Assembly: GCA_963791945.1 (NCBI GenBank)
Contig: CAWBUD010000002.1
Coordinates: 372,001-436,000, forward strand
Length of the DNA: 64,000 bases
Reading direction: 5' to 3'
From: PALSA-1003 sp963791945
GTDB lineage: Bacteria > Pseudomonadota > Gammaproteobacteria > Burkholderiales > Casimicrobiaceae
Shown here: positions 32,911 through 41,701 of the stretch, in pieces
How the letters are laid out: the number at the start of each line of letters is the position of its first letter
Position numbering within the stretch: the first letter of the stretch is position 1
The notes under the pieces: generated by a model
The model's input: only the letters and a program-made list of their open reading frames with translations
The model's database searches: none
Told to the model about the DNA's origin: nothing
Position numbers and translations under genes: made by a program

Positions 32911-34569
32911 CTACTGCGCTTCCAGGCGGCGGATCAGCGCGTCGACCAGGTCGGGGCTCGCGCCCGGCTTGAGGCGGCTTTCACGCAGCGTCTGCACGAC
33001 TTCCGGCGTCGCGATCGAATCGTAGTCCGATCGCAGGAGCACACCGGCGATCGCGACTTGCACTCCGGGCGTGCGCGCGACCGGAAAGAGACGAGTCAGC
33101 TCCTCCAGGCTCTCCGGGTCCGAGAGATGCTGGCCGGCGAGCGCATCGAGCGCGCGGACCTGGACCTTCGCATCGCTCGCGCGGGCGATCTCCATCGTCG
33201 CGGCGCGAAGCTCGTTCACATCGATCAACGGCCGGTGGCGAAGATAGACCTGAGCCATCTCGAAATCCGCATCGCGGGCGCTCGTGAGCGCGGGCAGAAC
33301 CTGCGTCCGCGCTTCGTCGCTTCCCAGGCAGGCGAGAATGGCGGCCCGTCCCAGGGTGCCGGTCGGTCCGAGCGACGAGGTCAGCGTGGGAAGCTCGCCG
33401 TCGAGCTCGTGGTGATCGTTCAGCGCGCAGGCGAGCTCGACGTCGGCGGGGCCCACCTGACCGGCCAACCGATCGCGGATGAGTCCGGCCAGCTCCGAGC
33501 GTTCATCGTCGGCCGACAGCCAGCCAAGCTCCCGCGCGAGCTTGACCATGCGCGCGCGGATGGAGGGCTGGTCGGCGTCGCGCGCGAAAGCGAGATAGCG
33601 CGTCCGCGCCGGCTCATCGCGGGCAATCTCGTCGAGCACTCCGGCCACAGCGGCCGTCCGGCGATCGGTTTCGGACAGCGAGGCCATCGTCTTCTCGATG
33701 CGGTCGAGGAAGCTGCGCACCTCTGCCGTCTCCCGGCCGAGCAGCTGATGAACGAAGACGAGCTTGCTCGCGGGCGTCTCGCCGTCGTCCGAGAACTGGC
33801 AATAGTCACGGCGAAGGGCGGCGAGAGGATCCGAGCCGTTGAGACCGCTCGATACGGCCATCGAGCTCGACCTGAAGGCGCCGAGGAGCCTGCCACTCGC
33901 CCGTCCACTGCCGACGGCGGCGCCGCCGCCCGCACGGAAATAACCGCCCAGCATCGAGGCCGCGACGGGACCGACCGGCGCTTTGGCCGAAAAGCCGTAG
34001 ATTACCGGCACATCGTCGAAGATGAGGCGCATCCGGTCGCGACTGCTGCCCCCATGCTGCGACGCGAGCGAGCGCGCGAGTCGCTCCGCTTCGGCAGGCG
34101 AGTGTCCGTCGCGGACCAGGCTTCGTCCGATCTCCGGCGAGATGCGCTTCAGCGCCTCGGGATTGAGCGTGTTGCAACCGAAAAGATAGACCTCCTTCAA
34201 TCGCGAGAAGAGGCCCGAGCAGGACTTGCTGCACGACGCGCGCTCCATCTCCTCGACGGGCAGGAATTCGCGCACTCCCGGCTGATCGGAATAGAACTCG
34301 TCGCGACCGTCATAGTGTCCCGAGATCACGAGCACGTCGCATCGGACGCCCTGCTGGCAGGCCGACGCCAGCCAGTCGGGACGACCGCGCTCCACGAGCT
34401 CGACGAAGCGGTACTTGTCCGCCGGGAGACCGCGGCGAAACGCTTCCTTTTCGTCGGCCGAGTTGACGGTGATCGTGCAGACGGTCTTCTTGTCCGCTCG
34501 AGCATCGTGGACCCACACTGCGGCGAGCAGCGCTGCAATCAGAACGAAGAGCTTGTGGGACATCGGCAT
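32911..34569 (-). CDS. secreted caspase/CHAT-like protein with helical repeats, paralogue 2
   Basis: A 552-residue paralogue of the downstream gene, 39 bases away, so the two form an operon. Signal peptide (HKLFVLIAALLAAVWVHDAR), then DKKTVCTITVNSADEKEAFR. The putative catalytic pair is kept: CDVLVISGHYDGRDEFYSD (His) and LKEVYLFGCNTLNPEALK (Cys). ERASCSKSC and DVPVIYGFSAKAPVG are also shared. The helical C-terminus (RAAILACLGSDEARTQVLPA, QVYLRHRPLIDVNELRAATM, QVRALDALAGQHL) aligns throughout. Conservation of both residues in both copies, while loops diverge, argues for a working active site. Predicted periplasmic or secreted. Alternative start ATG 34563. Function unknown. Confidence 0.72.
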   Translation of the reverse strand: MPMSHKLFVLIAALLAAVWVHDARADKKTVCTITVNSADEKEAFRRGLPADKYRFVELVERGRPDWLASACQQGVRCDVLVISGHYDGRDEFYSDQPGVREFLPVEEMERASCSKSCSGLFSRLKEVYLFGCNTLNPEALKRISPEIGRSLVRDGHSPAEAERLARSLASQHGGSSRDRMRLIFDDVPVIYGFSAKAPVGPVAASMLGGYFRAGGGAAVGSGRASGRLLGAFRSSSMAVSSGLNGSDPLAALRRDYCQFSDDGETPASKLVFVHQLLGRETAEVRSFLDRIEKTMASLSETDRRTAAVAGVLDEIARDEPARTRYLAFARDADQPSIRARMVKLARELGWLSADDERSELAGLIRDRLAGQVGPADVELACALNDHHELDGELPTLTSSLGPTGTLGRAAILACLGSDEARTQVLPALTSARDADFEMAQVYLRHRPLIDVNELRAATMEIARASDAKVQVRALDALAGQHLSDPESLEELTRLFPVARTPGVQVAIAGVLLRSDYDSIATPEVVQTLRESRLKPGASPDLVDALIRRLEAQ

Positions 34570-34930
34570 CGGAAGAAGCGCCAGCGCGAGTCAGGATTTT
34601 CCATTGAACCGAGGATCGTCGCAGTCGGCGCGGGTCCGAACCGCATGTCGGTCGATGCCGTGTATCCGGTAGGACTGCATCCGAGAACCATTCGCCGATG
34701 CGGTCACGGAAACGTCATCGCTTCGCCACGGAGCGGTAACGTGCGCGGCCTAACCTGCACTGCCGTGAATACCGCTTTCGTCAACTCGCCTGTTGACCAC
34801 CGGGCGATCTGCCAGAGATTCTTCACCTTCGCGAGACAGCCCGTATTGATCGGCGTCAAGCGTCGCAGCTCTACCGTGCAATGCGCAGCCGCAGTGGCCG
34901 AGCATTCGCACCGGCCCTCCCATCCGGTCC
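34570..34930. other. divergent intergenic region
   Basis: A 361-base spacer between the divergent caspase-like operon and dgkA. I see no gene, RNA or strong repeat in it; it presumably holds both promoters, but no clear -35/-10 pair stands out. Confidence 0.4.
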
Positions 34931-35338
34931 ATGTCGACGCCGGACCTGCCTGAAAGTCCCCACAAAGGTCAGCGAGGCCTGCAGCGGCTCCTCAACGCAC
35001 TGTTCTATTCCCTCTCGGGCTTGAGGATCGCGTTCACGCACGAGAGCGCGTTCCGGCAGGAAGTCGCGCTGGCGGTCGTCTTGATCCCCGTCGCCTGCGT
35101 CGTACGCGTCTCGGCGGTCGAGCGCGTGCTCCTGATCGCGTCGGTGCTGTTCGTGCTCGTCGTCGAGCTTCTGAATTCGGGCGTGGAGGCGGCCGTGGAT
35201 CGCGTCGGCTTCGACACGCACCGGTTGGCGAAGCGGGCGAAGGACCTGGGAAGCGCGGCGGTTCTCGTCGCGCTCGTCATGCTCGTGCTGACCTGGGGAC
35301 TGATCGTCGTGCCCTCGGTCCTCGGCACGCTCTTCTAG
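34931..35338 (+). CDS. dgkA: diacylglycerol kinase
   Basis: A 135-residue integral membrane kinase (E. coli DgkA 122) that phosphorylates diacylglycerol to phosphatidic acid, recycling lipid left by membrane-derived oligosaccharide or LPS modification. The N-terminal amphipathic stretch (GLQRLLNALFYSLSGLRIAF), the acidic HESAFRQEVALA and the catalytic motif VVELLNSGVEAAVDRVG are present, as are three hydrophobic helices. It is 19 bases upstream of the LpxH-like gene and likely in the same transcript. Confidence 0.94.
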   Translation: MSTPDLPESPHKGQRGLQRLLNALFYSLSGLRIAFTHESAFRQEVALAVVLIPVACVVRVSAVERVLLIASVLFVLVVELLNSGVEAAVDRVGFDTHRLAKRAKDLGSAAVLVALVMLVLTWGLIVVPSVLGTLF

Positions 35339-35357
35339 CGCAGGCGGCGTCGACGCG

Positions 35358-36122
35358 ATGACCACGCAGGCTCCCGCGACGCAGCGCTACCGGGCGATCT
35401 GGATCTCCGACACTCATCTCGGAACGACGGGTTGCCAGGCGGCGCGGCTGCTCGATTTCCTGCGCCGCACCGAATCCGATTACCTCTACCTCGTCGGCGA
35501 CATCGTCGACGGCTGGCAGCTCCGCCGGCGGTGGTACTGGCAGCAGAGCCACAACGACGTCGTGCAGAAGGTCCTGCGCAAGGCGCGCAAGGGCACCGAG
35601 GTCGTCTACATCCCCGGCAATCACGACGAAGCGGCGCGGCATTTCCTGGATGTCGCGTTCGGCGGGATCGCCATCCGCGAGGAAGCGATCCATCGCACGG
35701 CCAAGGGCTTGCGGTTGCTCGTGATCCACGGCGATTTCTTCGACGGCGTCGTGCAATACGCCAAATGGCTCGCGCACCTCGGCGACATGCTCTACACGCT
35801 CTCGTTGCGGCTCAACCGCGCCTTCAACGCATTGCGCGCTCGTCTCGGCCTGCCCTACTGGTCGCTCGCGCAGTTTCTCAAGCACAAGGTGAAGAACGCA
35901 GTGAGCTACATCACCGCGTTCGAGGAGGCCCTCGCTGCGGAAGCGCGCCGGCGCAACCTCGACGGCGTGGTGTGCGGCCACATCCACAAGGCCGAGATCC
36001 GGCCGATCGGCGGCGTCCTGTACTGCAACGACGGCGACTGGGTCGAGAGCCTGACTGCGCTGGTGGAGACCGAGGACAGGCGAGCTCCGGATCGTGCATT
36101 GGCACGATCTTCTGCCGGATAA
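35358..36122 (+). CDS. LpxH-like metallophosphoesterase (UDP-2,3-diacylglucosamine diphosphatase family), C-terminus frameshifted
   Basis: A 254-residue calcineurin-like phosphoesterase. The five metal-site motifs are complete: IWISDTHLGT, YLVGDIVDGWQ, YIPGNHDEA, VIHGDFFD and CGHIHKAEI, followed by YCNDGDWVESLTALVE. Members with the DIVDGWQL motif form a branch near LpxH whose substrate may be a lipid head group. The end looks frameshifted: after ETED the chain reads RRAPDRALARSSAG, but removing one A near 36078 gives GELRIVHWHDLLPDNAFDE, which resembles the normal tail. The catalytic part is unaffected. It is followed 41 bases later by a glycosyltransferase. Confidence 0.85.
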   Translation: MTTQAPATQRYRAIWISDTHLGTTGCQAARLLDFLRRTESDYLYLVGDIVDGWQLRRRWYWQQSHNDVVQKVLRKARKGTEVVYIPGNHDEAARHFLDVAFGGIAIREEAIHRTAKGLRLLVIHGDFFDGVVQYAKWLAHLGDMLYTLSLRLNRAFNALRARLGLPYWSLAQFLKHKVKNAVSYITAFEEALAAEARRRNLDGVVCGHIHKAEIRPIGGVLYCNDGDWVESLTALVETEDRRAPDRALARSSAG

Positions 36123-36163
36123 CGCATTCGACGAGAACGACGAGAACGACGAGGAGACGAGCC

Positions 36164-37174
36164 GTGCGCATTCTGATCGCGACCGACGCCTGGCTGCCGC
36201 AGGTTAACGGGGTCGTTACGACTCTGCGCAACACCGTGCGCGAGCTGGAATCATTGGGCCATTCGGTCCAGCTCATCACGCCCGAGGGCTTCCGTACGCT
36301 GCCCTGTCCGACCTATCCGGAGATCCGGCTCGCCGTCGCGCCCGGTCCGCGGGTCGTGCGCATGATCGAGGAGTTCGAGCCCGACGCCGTGCACATCGAA
36401 ACCGAGGCTCCGATCGGACTGGCCGCACGCCGGCATTGTCTCGACGCGGGGCGCCCGTTCACGACCGCCTATCACACGCAGTTTCCCGAGTTCATCCACG
36501 CCCGCTGCCGGTTGCCGCTCTCCGTCAGCTACCGGTGGATGCGCTGGTTCCACAAGCCGGCCGCGGCCGTACTCGTTGCCACCGCCGCGATGCGCGGGCG
36601 GCTCGAACAGTGGGGCTTCACCAACCTCGCGACCTGGTCGCGCGGCGTCGACACCGCGCTCTTCGCGCCGGCGCCGCGCGAGAACCTTACCCGCCGGCCC
36701 ATCTTTCTCTACGCAGGCCGCGTCGCGGTCGAGAAGAGCATCGACGATTTTCTGAAGCTCGATCTGCCAGGAACCAAATGGGTCGTGGGCGACGGGCCTG
36801 CGCGCGCCGGGCTCGCAGCGCGCTTCCCCGACGCCGTCTTCCACGGCGTGAAGCACGGCAAGGATCTCGCGTACTTCTATCAGCAGGCCGACGTCTTCGT
36901 GTTTCCCAGCCGCACGGATACGTTCGGCCTGGTTCTGATCGAGGCGATGGCCTGCGGGACGCCGGTCGCCGCGTACCCCGTGACCGGGCCGATCGACGTG
37001 GTGCGCGATTCCGCAGTCGGCATCCTGTCCGAGGACTTGCGGACCGCGGCGCTGGCGGCGCTGAATCTTGACCGCGCTCTCGTGCGGCGATACGCCGAGC
37101 AGTATTCATGGGGCGCGGCGACGGACCAGTTCGTCGCCAACCTGCGAACGGCGGGAATGGCGGTCGCGGCGTAG
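36164..37174 (+). CDS. GT4-family glycosyltransferase
   Basis: A 336-residue GT-B glycosyltransferase. The N-terminal domain begins MRILIATDAWLPQVNGVVTT, with AYHTQFPEFIHARC and WSRGVDTALFAP. The C-terminal nucleotide-binding domain has FLYAGRVAVEKSIDDFLKL, WVVGDGPARAGL and FVFPSRTDTFGLVLIEAMAC with the EX7E-type motif. Proteins of this type, next to LpxH-like phosphoesterases, are thought to glycosylate a lipid such as diacylglycerol. The GTG start at 36164 has GAGGAG 7 bases upstream and lies inside the frame of the uncorrected preceding gene. Confidence 0.9.
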   Translation: MRILIATDAWLPQVNGVVTTLRNTVRELESLGHSVQLITPEGFRTLPCPTYPEIRLAVAPGPRVVRMIEEFEPDAVHIETEAPIGLAARRHCLDAGRPFTTAYHTQFPEFIHARCRLPLSVSYRWMRWFHKPAAAVLVATAAMRGRLEQWGFTNLATWSRGVDTALFAPAPRENLTRRPIFLYAGRVAVEKSIDDFLKLDLPGTKWVVGDGPARAGLAARFPDAVFHGVKHGKDLAYFYQQADVFVFPSRTDTFGLVLIEAMACGTPVAAYPVTGPIDVVRDSAVGILSEDLRTAALAALNLDRALVRRYAEQYSWGAATDQFVANLRTAGMAVAA

Positions 37175-37204
37175 AGCTCACGGCCGGCTCCCGGCTCGTC
37201 AGCT

Positions 37205-37753
37205 CTACCGCACCGGCCCCATGAGCGCGAGGATCAGCGGCGTCGTGACCGCGGCGAGCGCGGTCGAGACGACAAGGCTCGAAGCTACCGGGCCGCTCAG
37301 GCTGTCGAACTGCCGCGACATGAGATAGACGTTCGCGCCGACGGGCAACGCAGCGAGGAGCACGATCGCCTGCGTTTCGAGCGGCGTCAGCGAAAGCGCC
37401 CGGGCAACAACCATACCGCGAGGGGTTGTCCCGCGAGCTTCATGACCGTGATCGCGGCGCTTACTTTCCAGCCTTCGCGGATGCCGTATTGGGCGAGCCC
37501 CATGCCGAGCGCGATCAGCGACATGGGAACGGCGGCGTCGCTGATGAGTGAAAGCGTTCGATCGACGACGCCGGGCAACGGCAGCCCGGCGAGCCCCCAC
37601 AATGGTGCCGAGGAGAATGCTCGCGACGATCGGGTTGCCGAGCACGGCTTTCGCCGCCTGGAGGTAGCCCGACCACGACACGGCGCGATGGCGCGCCCAT
37701 TCGACCGAGACCGTCACGAGGGTCCACAGAAGCAGCGCGTTGAACACCAGCAC
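37205..37753 (-). pseudogene. AEC family (auxin efflux carrier-like) transporter, broken
   Basis: Pieces of an AEC/malonate-type transporter (normally about 310 residues, ten helices) lie in two frames. First is LVFNALLLWTLVTVSVEWAR to VLGNPIVASILLGTIVG. It then shifts near 37600 to LWGLAGLPLPGVVDRTLSLI and AAVPMSLIALGMGLAQYGIR. Near 37400 it shifts back to ALSLTPLETQAIVLLAALPV and GANVYLMSRQFDSLSGPVAS, ending at 37205. The first four helices are missing on the upstream side, where the sequence runs into the exopolysaccharide locus. With a truncated start and two frameshifts it cannot make a working transporter. Confidence 0.78.
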
Positions 37754-37926
37754 CAGCGAAATCGCGGGCCATGACCGCTCGCCAGCGCTACCCGCACAAC
37801 GGGAAGGAATTCGCTCGCAGAGCCCGTTTGCCCTGTCGCGGACCGGTTGATCAAATTGGGCCTTTCCTGGACCCGAAAGTAGCGGTAGTGTTGCGCTGGA
37901 CCATTATCAGGGGATACCGGTAGATC

Positions 37927-38550
37927 ATGCGCTTCTTGTTGCAACGACTCCTCCTAGCCTGGCTTGTCCTCGCCTCGTTGCCGTTGGGCTCGGCGCTGGT
38001 GTTCGCGCAGCTGCAAGCCGACGCTAAGCCCGCGGCCACGTCGTCGCGAGTGCCGGAGATCGATCCGTCCGTGTATCGCGTTGGCCCGGAGGACGTGCTC
38101 GAACTTTCGGTGTGGCATGAGGACGCGCTCAAGAAGGAAGTATTGGTCCGTCCCGACGGCGGCATCTCGTATCCGCTGGTTGGCGAAGTGCAGGTCGCCG
38201 GCAAGACCGTACTCGAGATTCGCGAGGAGGTCACAAAGCGCCTTGAGAAATTCGTCCCCGATGCGGCTGTCTCGGTGACGATCGTCAAGGTCGGCAGCCA
38301 GCGTATATACGTCCTCGGCAAGGTCAACAAGCCGGGCGAGTTCCAGGTCGGGAGGTACGTGGACGTGCTGCAGGCGCTCAGCATGGCGGGCGGCCTCACG
38401 CCGTTCGCGGACAGCAACGACATTCGCATAATGCGCCGCGAGGGTGCGCGACAAGTCGTGCTTCCGTTCGAGTATGGCCGCGTCGTCCGCGGCGAGAAGC
38501 TCGAGCAAAACATTCAGCTTCGTGCCGGCGACGTCGTTGTCGTGCCATAG
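37927..38550 (+). CDS. polysaccharide export protein, Wza/XrtA-associated type
   Basis: A 207-residue periplasmic export protein. A hydrophobic leader (LLQRLLLAWLVLASLPLGSA) precedes the PES/poly-export domain (YRVGPEDVLELSVWHEDALK, VRPDGGISYPLVGEVQVAGK) and a SLBB domain (VLGKVNKPGEFQVGRYVDVL, ALSMAGGLTPFADSNDI), ending in LRAGDVVVVP. In Wza-type systems this forms the periplasmic and outer-membrane conduit for exopolysaccharide. It is shorter than Wza and resembles the version found in PEP-CTERM/XrtA loci. It starts the (+) export gene run, 7 bases before the barrel gene. Confidence 0.9.
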   Translation: MRFLLQRLLLAWLVLASLPLGSALVFAQLQADAKPAATSSRVPEIDPSVYRVGPEDVLELSVWHEDALKKEVLVRPDGGISYPLVGEVQVAGKTVLEIREEVTKRLEKFVPDAAVSVTIVKVGSQRIYVLGKVNKPGEFQVGRYVDVLQALSMAGGLTPFADSNDIRIMRREGARQVVLPFEYGRVVRGEKLEQNIQLRAGDVVVVP

Positions 38551-38557
38551 GCACATC

Positions 38558-39931
38558 ATGGCGAAGCGTTTTGGCGTCGCGTTCGTCGCGACCGCTGCGA
38601 CGGCTGTACCGTCATTCGCCGCCGCGCAGGAATGGTCGGTGCAGAGCGGCGCCGCGGCGCGCTCCGAGTACAACGACAACTATTTCTTCACGTCAACCGG
38701 GACCGAGCCGGCGCTCACCGGATCCTTAGCGCCAGTCAATAATAAGCAGTCGGCGTTCACCGGAACCCTGACTCCATTCGTCACCGCGGCTCGCCGAACG
38801 GAGACGAGCGATGTGACTGCGCTCGTGGCCGTCGGCGCGAACAAAGTGTGGGGTCTCTCGTCGAGCGTCGATTACGTGAGCGGCAACTTGAGCCTGAACG
38901 GTTCGCTGCGCGAGGCACGTTCGACCTGGACCGGGAGCGCATCGTTCGTGCGATCGGCCAGCCTGCAGAATGAACTCGGGCCGACGGGAACCGCGCTTGT
39001 GCTCGCCTTCACCAACGCCGCGTCGGTGACGGGAACATACGGCTACGCACTTACCGAACGCTGGTCGCTCGGCGCAACGGCCGGCGCATACGGCAACACG
39101 TACGACGGGGTTGAAAACGGAACCACATTGTCGAACAACCATGGCTACTACGTCAGCGGCAACGGCGACTACGCGTATTCGGACCGCACCCATCTCACGT
39201 TCACGGGCGGGTACTCGAACTATATTAGCGACCTCACCCACAACAACGAGCTGACGGCCACGATTGGCGTCGCGCACCAGTTTTCGCCGCAATTGACGAT
39301 TTCCGCATCGCTAGGCGGCTTCTGGACCGACATCAAGGTCGTGCAGAACGATCTCCCCGCCAGCGGCAGCCAGCAACGCGAAAGCGGCGAACTATACGGT
39401 GGGAATATCAGCTACGCACTCTCCGAGCAAACGCAGCTTGCCGCCAACCTCTCGGAAAACCTGGCGCCAAGCGGCTCCGGCACCCTCAACAAGAACGAGA
39501 CTGCAACTGCTTCGTTGACGCACCAGTTCTCGGACCGCCTGACTGGCCGGGTGGGGGCGAGCTACACTCGCACCACCTTCCCGGTGACGATATCGAGCTC
39601 GTCCACCGACAACTACTGGACGGGCGACACAGGGTTTTCCTACCTGCTTGCAGAGCGCTGGAAGCTCGATGTCGGCTACCGCTATACGGGCGCACGGTAC
39701 GGGCAGAATGCGGGCGAGCCCAAGTCGAACGTCGTCTTCGTGAGCATCGGTTACAACTGGCCCGGCGCGTCATTCACGGAATGGATAGGCCAACGCCCCA
39801 ATGTGCAGGGTTTGCCGGGGGCGGGTGCGGTGCCGCTTCCCGTGGGTTCGCCGGGATCGGCAGCGCCCGGTGCGACGCCCGCGGCTCCGTCGCCGGGGAC
39901 TTCACCGTTCGATCCGTTTACGATCCCGTAA
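38558..39931 (+). CDS. outer-membrane beta-barrel protein of the exopolysaccharide locus
   Basis: A 457-residue protein with a signal peptide (FVATAATAVPSFAAAQ) and alternating-residue beta strands throughout (EWSVQSGAAARSEYNDNYFF, RWSLGATAGAYGNTYDG, SDRLTGRVGASYTRTTFPV, ERWKLDVGYRYTGARY), ending in VVFVSIGYNW, a classical barrel closing strand. A Pro/Gly/Ala-rich tail follows (from ASFTEW to FDPFTIP). Such barrels often sit beside the export protein in XrtA loci and may replace the alpha-helical pore of Wza. The start follows the export gene stop by 7 bases; no strong ribosome site, so coupling is likely. Confidence 0.82.
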   Translation: MAKRFGVAFVATAATAVPSFAAAQEWSVQSGAAARSEYNDNYFFTSTGTEPALTGSLAPVNNKQSAFTGTLTPFVTAARRTETSDVTALVAVGANKVWGLSSSVDYVSGNLSLNGSLREARSTWTGSASFVRSASLQNELGPTGTALVLAFTNAASVTGTYGYALTERWSLGATAGAYGNTYDGVENGTTLSNNHGYYVSGNGDYAYSDRTHLTFTGGYSNYISDLTHNNELTATIGVAHQFSPQLTISASLGGFWTDIKVVQNDLPASGSQQRESGELYGGNISYALSEQTQLAANLSENLAPSGSGTLNKNETATASLTHQFSDRLTGRVGASYTRTTFPVTISSSSTDNYWTGDTGFSYLLAERWKLDVGYRYTGARYGQNAGEPKSNVVFVSIGYNWPGASFTEWIGQRPNVQGLPGAGAVPLPVGSPGSAAPGATPAAPSPGTSPFDPFTIP

Positions 39932-39979
39932 GATGGCCCTGCGACGCTGGGCTAGGTTTGGACGGCGCGGACGGCGGAT

Positions 39980-41140
39980 TCAGCTTCTGCTGCGAAGCAG
40001 CCGGGCAAGCCTTCCCATCTGATATCCCATGCTGTAGCGGTCCTGGATCCAAGGAGGGAAGACAAGGTTCCAGGGCAACGACAGCAATTTGCCGGAGTAT
40101 GAGCCGGGGGCCAGCAAGGTATCCCAGACGGTTGCCTCGAGCATCGGGTGCCGGTCGCCGAACGATCCCATGAACTTCCGGCCGCCAATGAGGTAAGTAT
40201 CCAGCATGAAATCGATGATTCGCATCTCTCTAGCGCCGACGATGTTCTGTCGGGAGGCAAGACGAGACAGGATAGGAGAGGCAGATTCGTCGAACCCGCA
40301 TCGGCAGACATAGGCGAGCATGATGTAAAGCGATGCGATCGCCATGTCGTTGTCCAGCCAGGCGAGAAGTCCATCCCAGTCCAGCGTTTGCCGCGAAGCC
40401 TTGAGAAGATACACAGCGTCGAGCAAAGGGATCACGAAGCTCGGATGGATCCCGTGCATGGACAGGTCCCGTATCCAGTAGGATGCAATGTAGACGAGTT
40501 GCAGCTCGTCGGTGAGGCGGAACACGGGCCGGCCGTGAAACGTCGAGGCGATCGACTGCGCTGCCACATTGGACGGACCGTACAGCGTGTTACCTCGCAG
40601 GCGCGATGCGTTGGGGAACAAACCGGTATGAACCTCGACCCAGACACGTCGCTCCGGGTGAAACAGCGGCACACCATGGTGCGAGTGTTCGTCCAGCTGG
40701 AAGTTCGACATGCGGCTGTAGCCGCGGCGCAGAAGGGTCGATTCGACCAACTGGGACTCGCGTTCCCGCACCAGGATATCGATGTCTCCCATGGGTCGGA
40801 GATGCGGGGCAGGATAGTGCTGATCGCTGATCGAGATTCCTTTGAGGAGCGTTACCGGGACTCCCATCTCCTGACAGGCGTCGATGACCTCGTCGGCGGT
40901 ATCGCACAAGTTGCCATTTCTGACCTGGGCCGTCAGGTCGGCACTTTTTAACGCGTCGCGCCAGGCCGGCGGCACCCGTTCGAGGCTGTCGCGTGTTGCC
41001 CGGTACAGGAGCGCACCGAGGCCAGCATCGAGCGCATGTCGCATCTGCCGGTCCTCGATGCCATCCCACCGCCAATCCTGAATTCGATTGGCGTCATCCG
41101 ATGGCCGTGGCGCGGCGGCATACTTCAACAGTTCATGCAT
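39980..41140 (-). CDS. nucleotidyltransferase family protein (PF14907-type)
   Basis: A 386-residue protein of the uncharacterised nucleotidyltransferase family found beside HPr-rel-A genes. The polymerase-beta-like active site is VPVTLLKGISI, then HLRPMGDIDILVRERES with the DxD metal-binding pair, and VWVEVHTGLF supplies the third acidic residue. The C-terminal half is helical (WDGLLAWLDNDMAIASLYIM). It may transfer a nucleotide to a protein, peptide or sugar; no activity has been shown as far as I know. It is divergent from the PqqD gene. ATG 41140 is chosen; a GTG at 41254 would add 38 residues. Confidence 0.8.
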   Translation of the reverse strand: MHELLKYAAAPRPSDDANRIQDWRWDGIEDRQMRHALDAGLGALLYRATRDSLERVPPAWRDALKSADLTAQVRNGNLCDTADEVIDACQEMGVPVTLLKGISISDQHYPAPHLRPMGDIDILVRERESQLVESTLLRRGYSRMSNFQLDEHSHHGVPLFHPERRVWVEVHTGLFPNASRLRGNTLYGPSNVAAQSIASTFHGRPVFRLTDELQLVYIASYWIRDLSMHGIHPSFVIPLLDAVYLLKASRQTLDWDGLLAWLDNDMAIASLYIMLAYVCRCGFDESASPILSRLASRQNIVGAREMRIIDFMLDTYLIGGRKFMGSFGDRHPMLEATVWDTLLAPGSYSGKLLSLPWNLVFPPWIQDRYSMGYQMGRLARLLRSRS

Positions 41141-41366
41141 GAGACCGCGAGCGTATCTGGAGGTAATCGGGAAGGGGATCCTCCCTCCGTTCTGCTTATT
41201 CACCGGTGTCGCGTCAGCATGAAGATTGGGCCAAGTGCATCGACAGCACTCCACAAGTCGATGCTTTCATTTTGGTCGTGGCCCACGCATTGAAGATTCG
41301 AGCGACCGGATACGACGTTGGCATAGGCGTTGATCCTGTTAAGATGCTGAAGATATTAGTGCAATC

Positions 41367-41645
41367 GTGACCATGTTGCGTAGGCGACTAGAGGGGGTGA
41401 TGGTCCGGCACCTTAACCAGGAGGTGTTGCTGCTCGACACCGTCTCGAATCAAATTCATCAGCTCAATCAGACAGCCGGCTTTATCTGGCAAAGGTGCGA
41501 CGAAGCCCGGTCGTCGGAAGAGATGGCTAGGCGGCTTGCAGCAGAATATGAGATTAGCTATGATGAGGCTATAAGAGACGTTGTTCAGACCCTGGAAAAG
41601 TTGCGGGGGCTGAATCTGATCGTCGAAGTCGATTTGTCGGAATAG
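41367..41645 (+). CDS. PqqD-like peptide-binding protein, HPr-rel-A type
   Basis: A 92-residue protein of the PqqD fold: VLLLDTVSNQIHQLNQTAGF, IWQRCDEARSSEEMARRLAA and the C-terminal helix RDVVQTLEKLRGLNLIVEVD. PqqD proteins are the prototype RiPP recognition elements: they grip the leader of a precursor peptide and deliver it to modifying enzymes. Here the neighbours are a candidate precursor peptide (41702), an HprK-related kinase and a nucleotidyltransferase, matching the HPr-rel-A arrangement I recall for exosortase-type exopolysaccharide loci. GTG 41367 or ATG 41373 may be the start. Confidence 0.85.
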   Translation: MTMLRRRLEGVMVRHLNQEVLLLDTVSNQIHQLNQTAGFIWQRCDEARSSEEMARRLAAEYEISYDEAIRDVVQTLEKLRGLNLIVEVDLSE

Positions 41646-41701
41646 TCGAGGACACAGCTTTCTGCTGTGGGATCCGAGGCCGACCGAAGAGGAGCGCGTC
41701 G

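Noticed and set aside
31663..34953. A 1,096-codon open frame on the plus strand across the caspase-like genes
   Set aside because: It is exactly antisense to two genes with signal peptides and matching paralogous sequence; its translation is arginine-rich and has no domain. Its internal similarity only mirrors the paralogy of the real genes.
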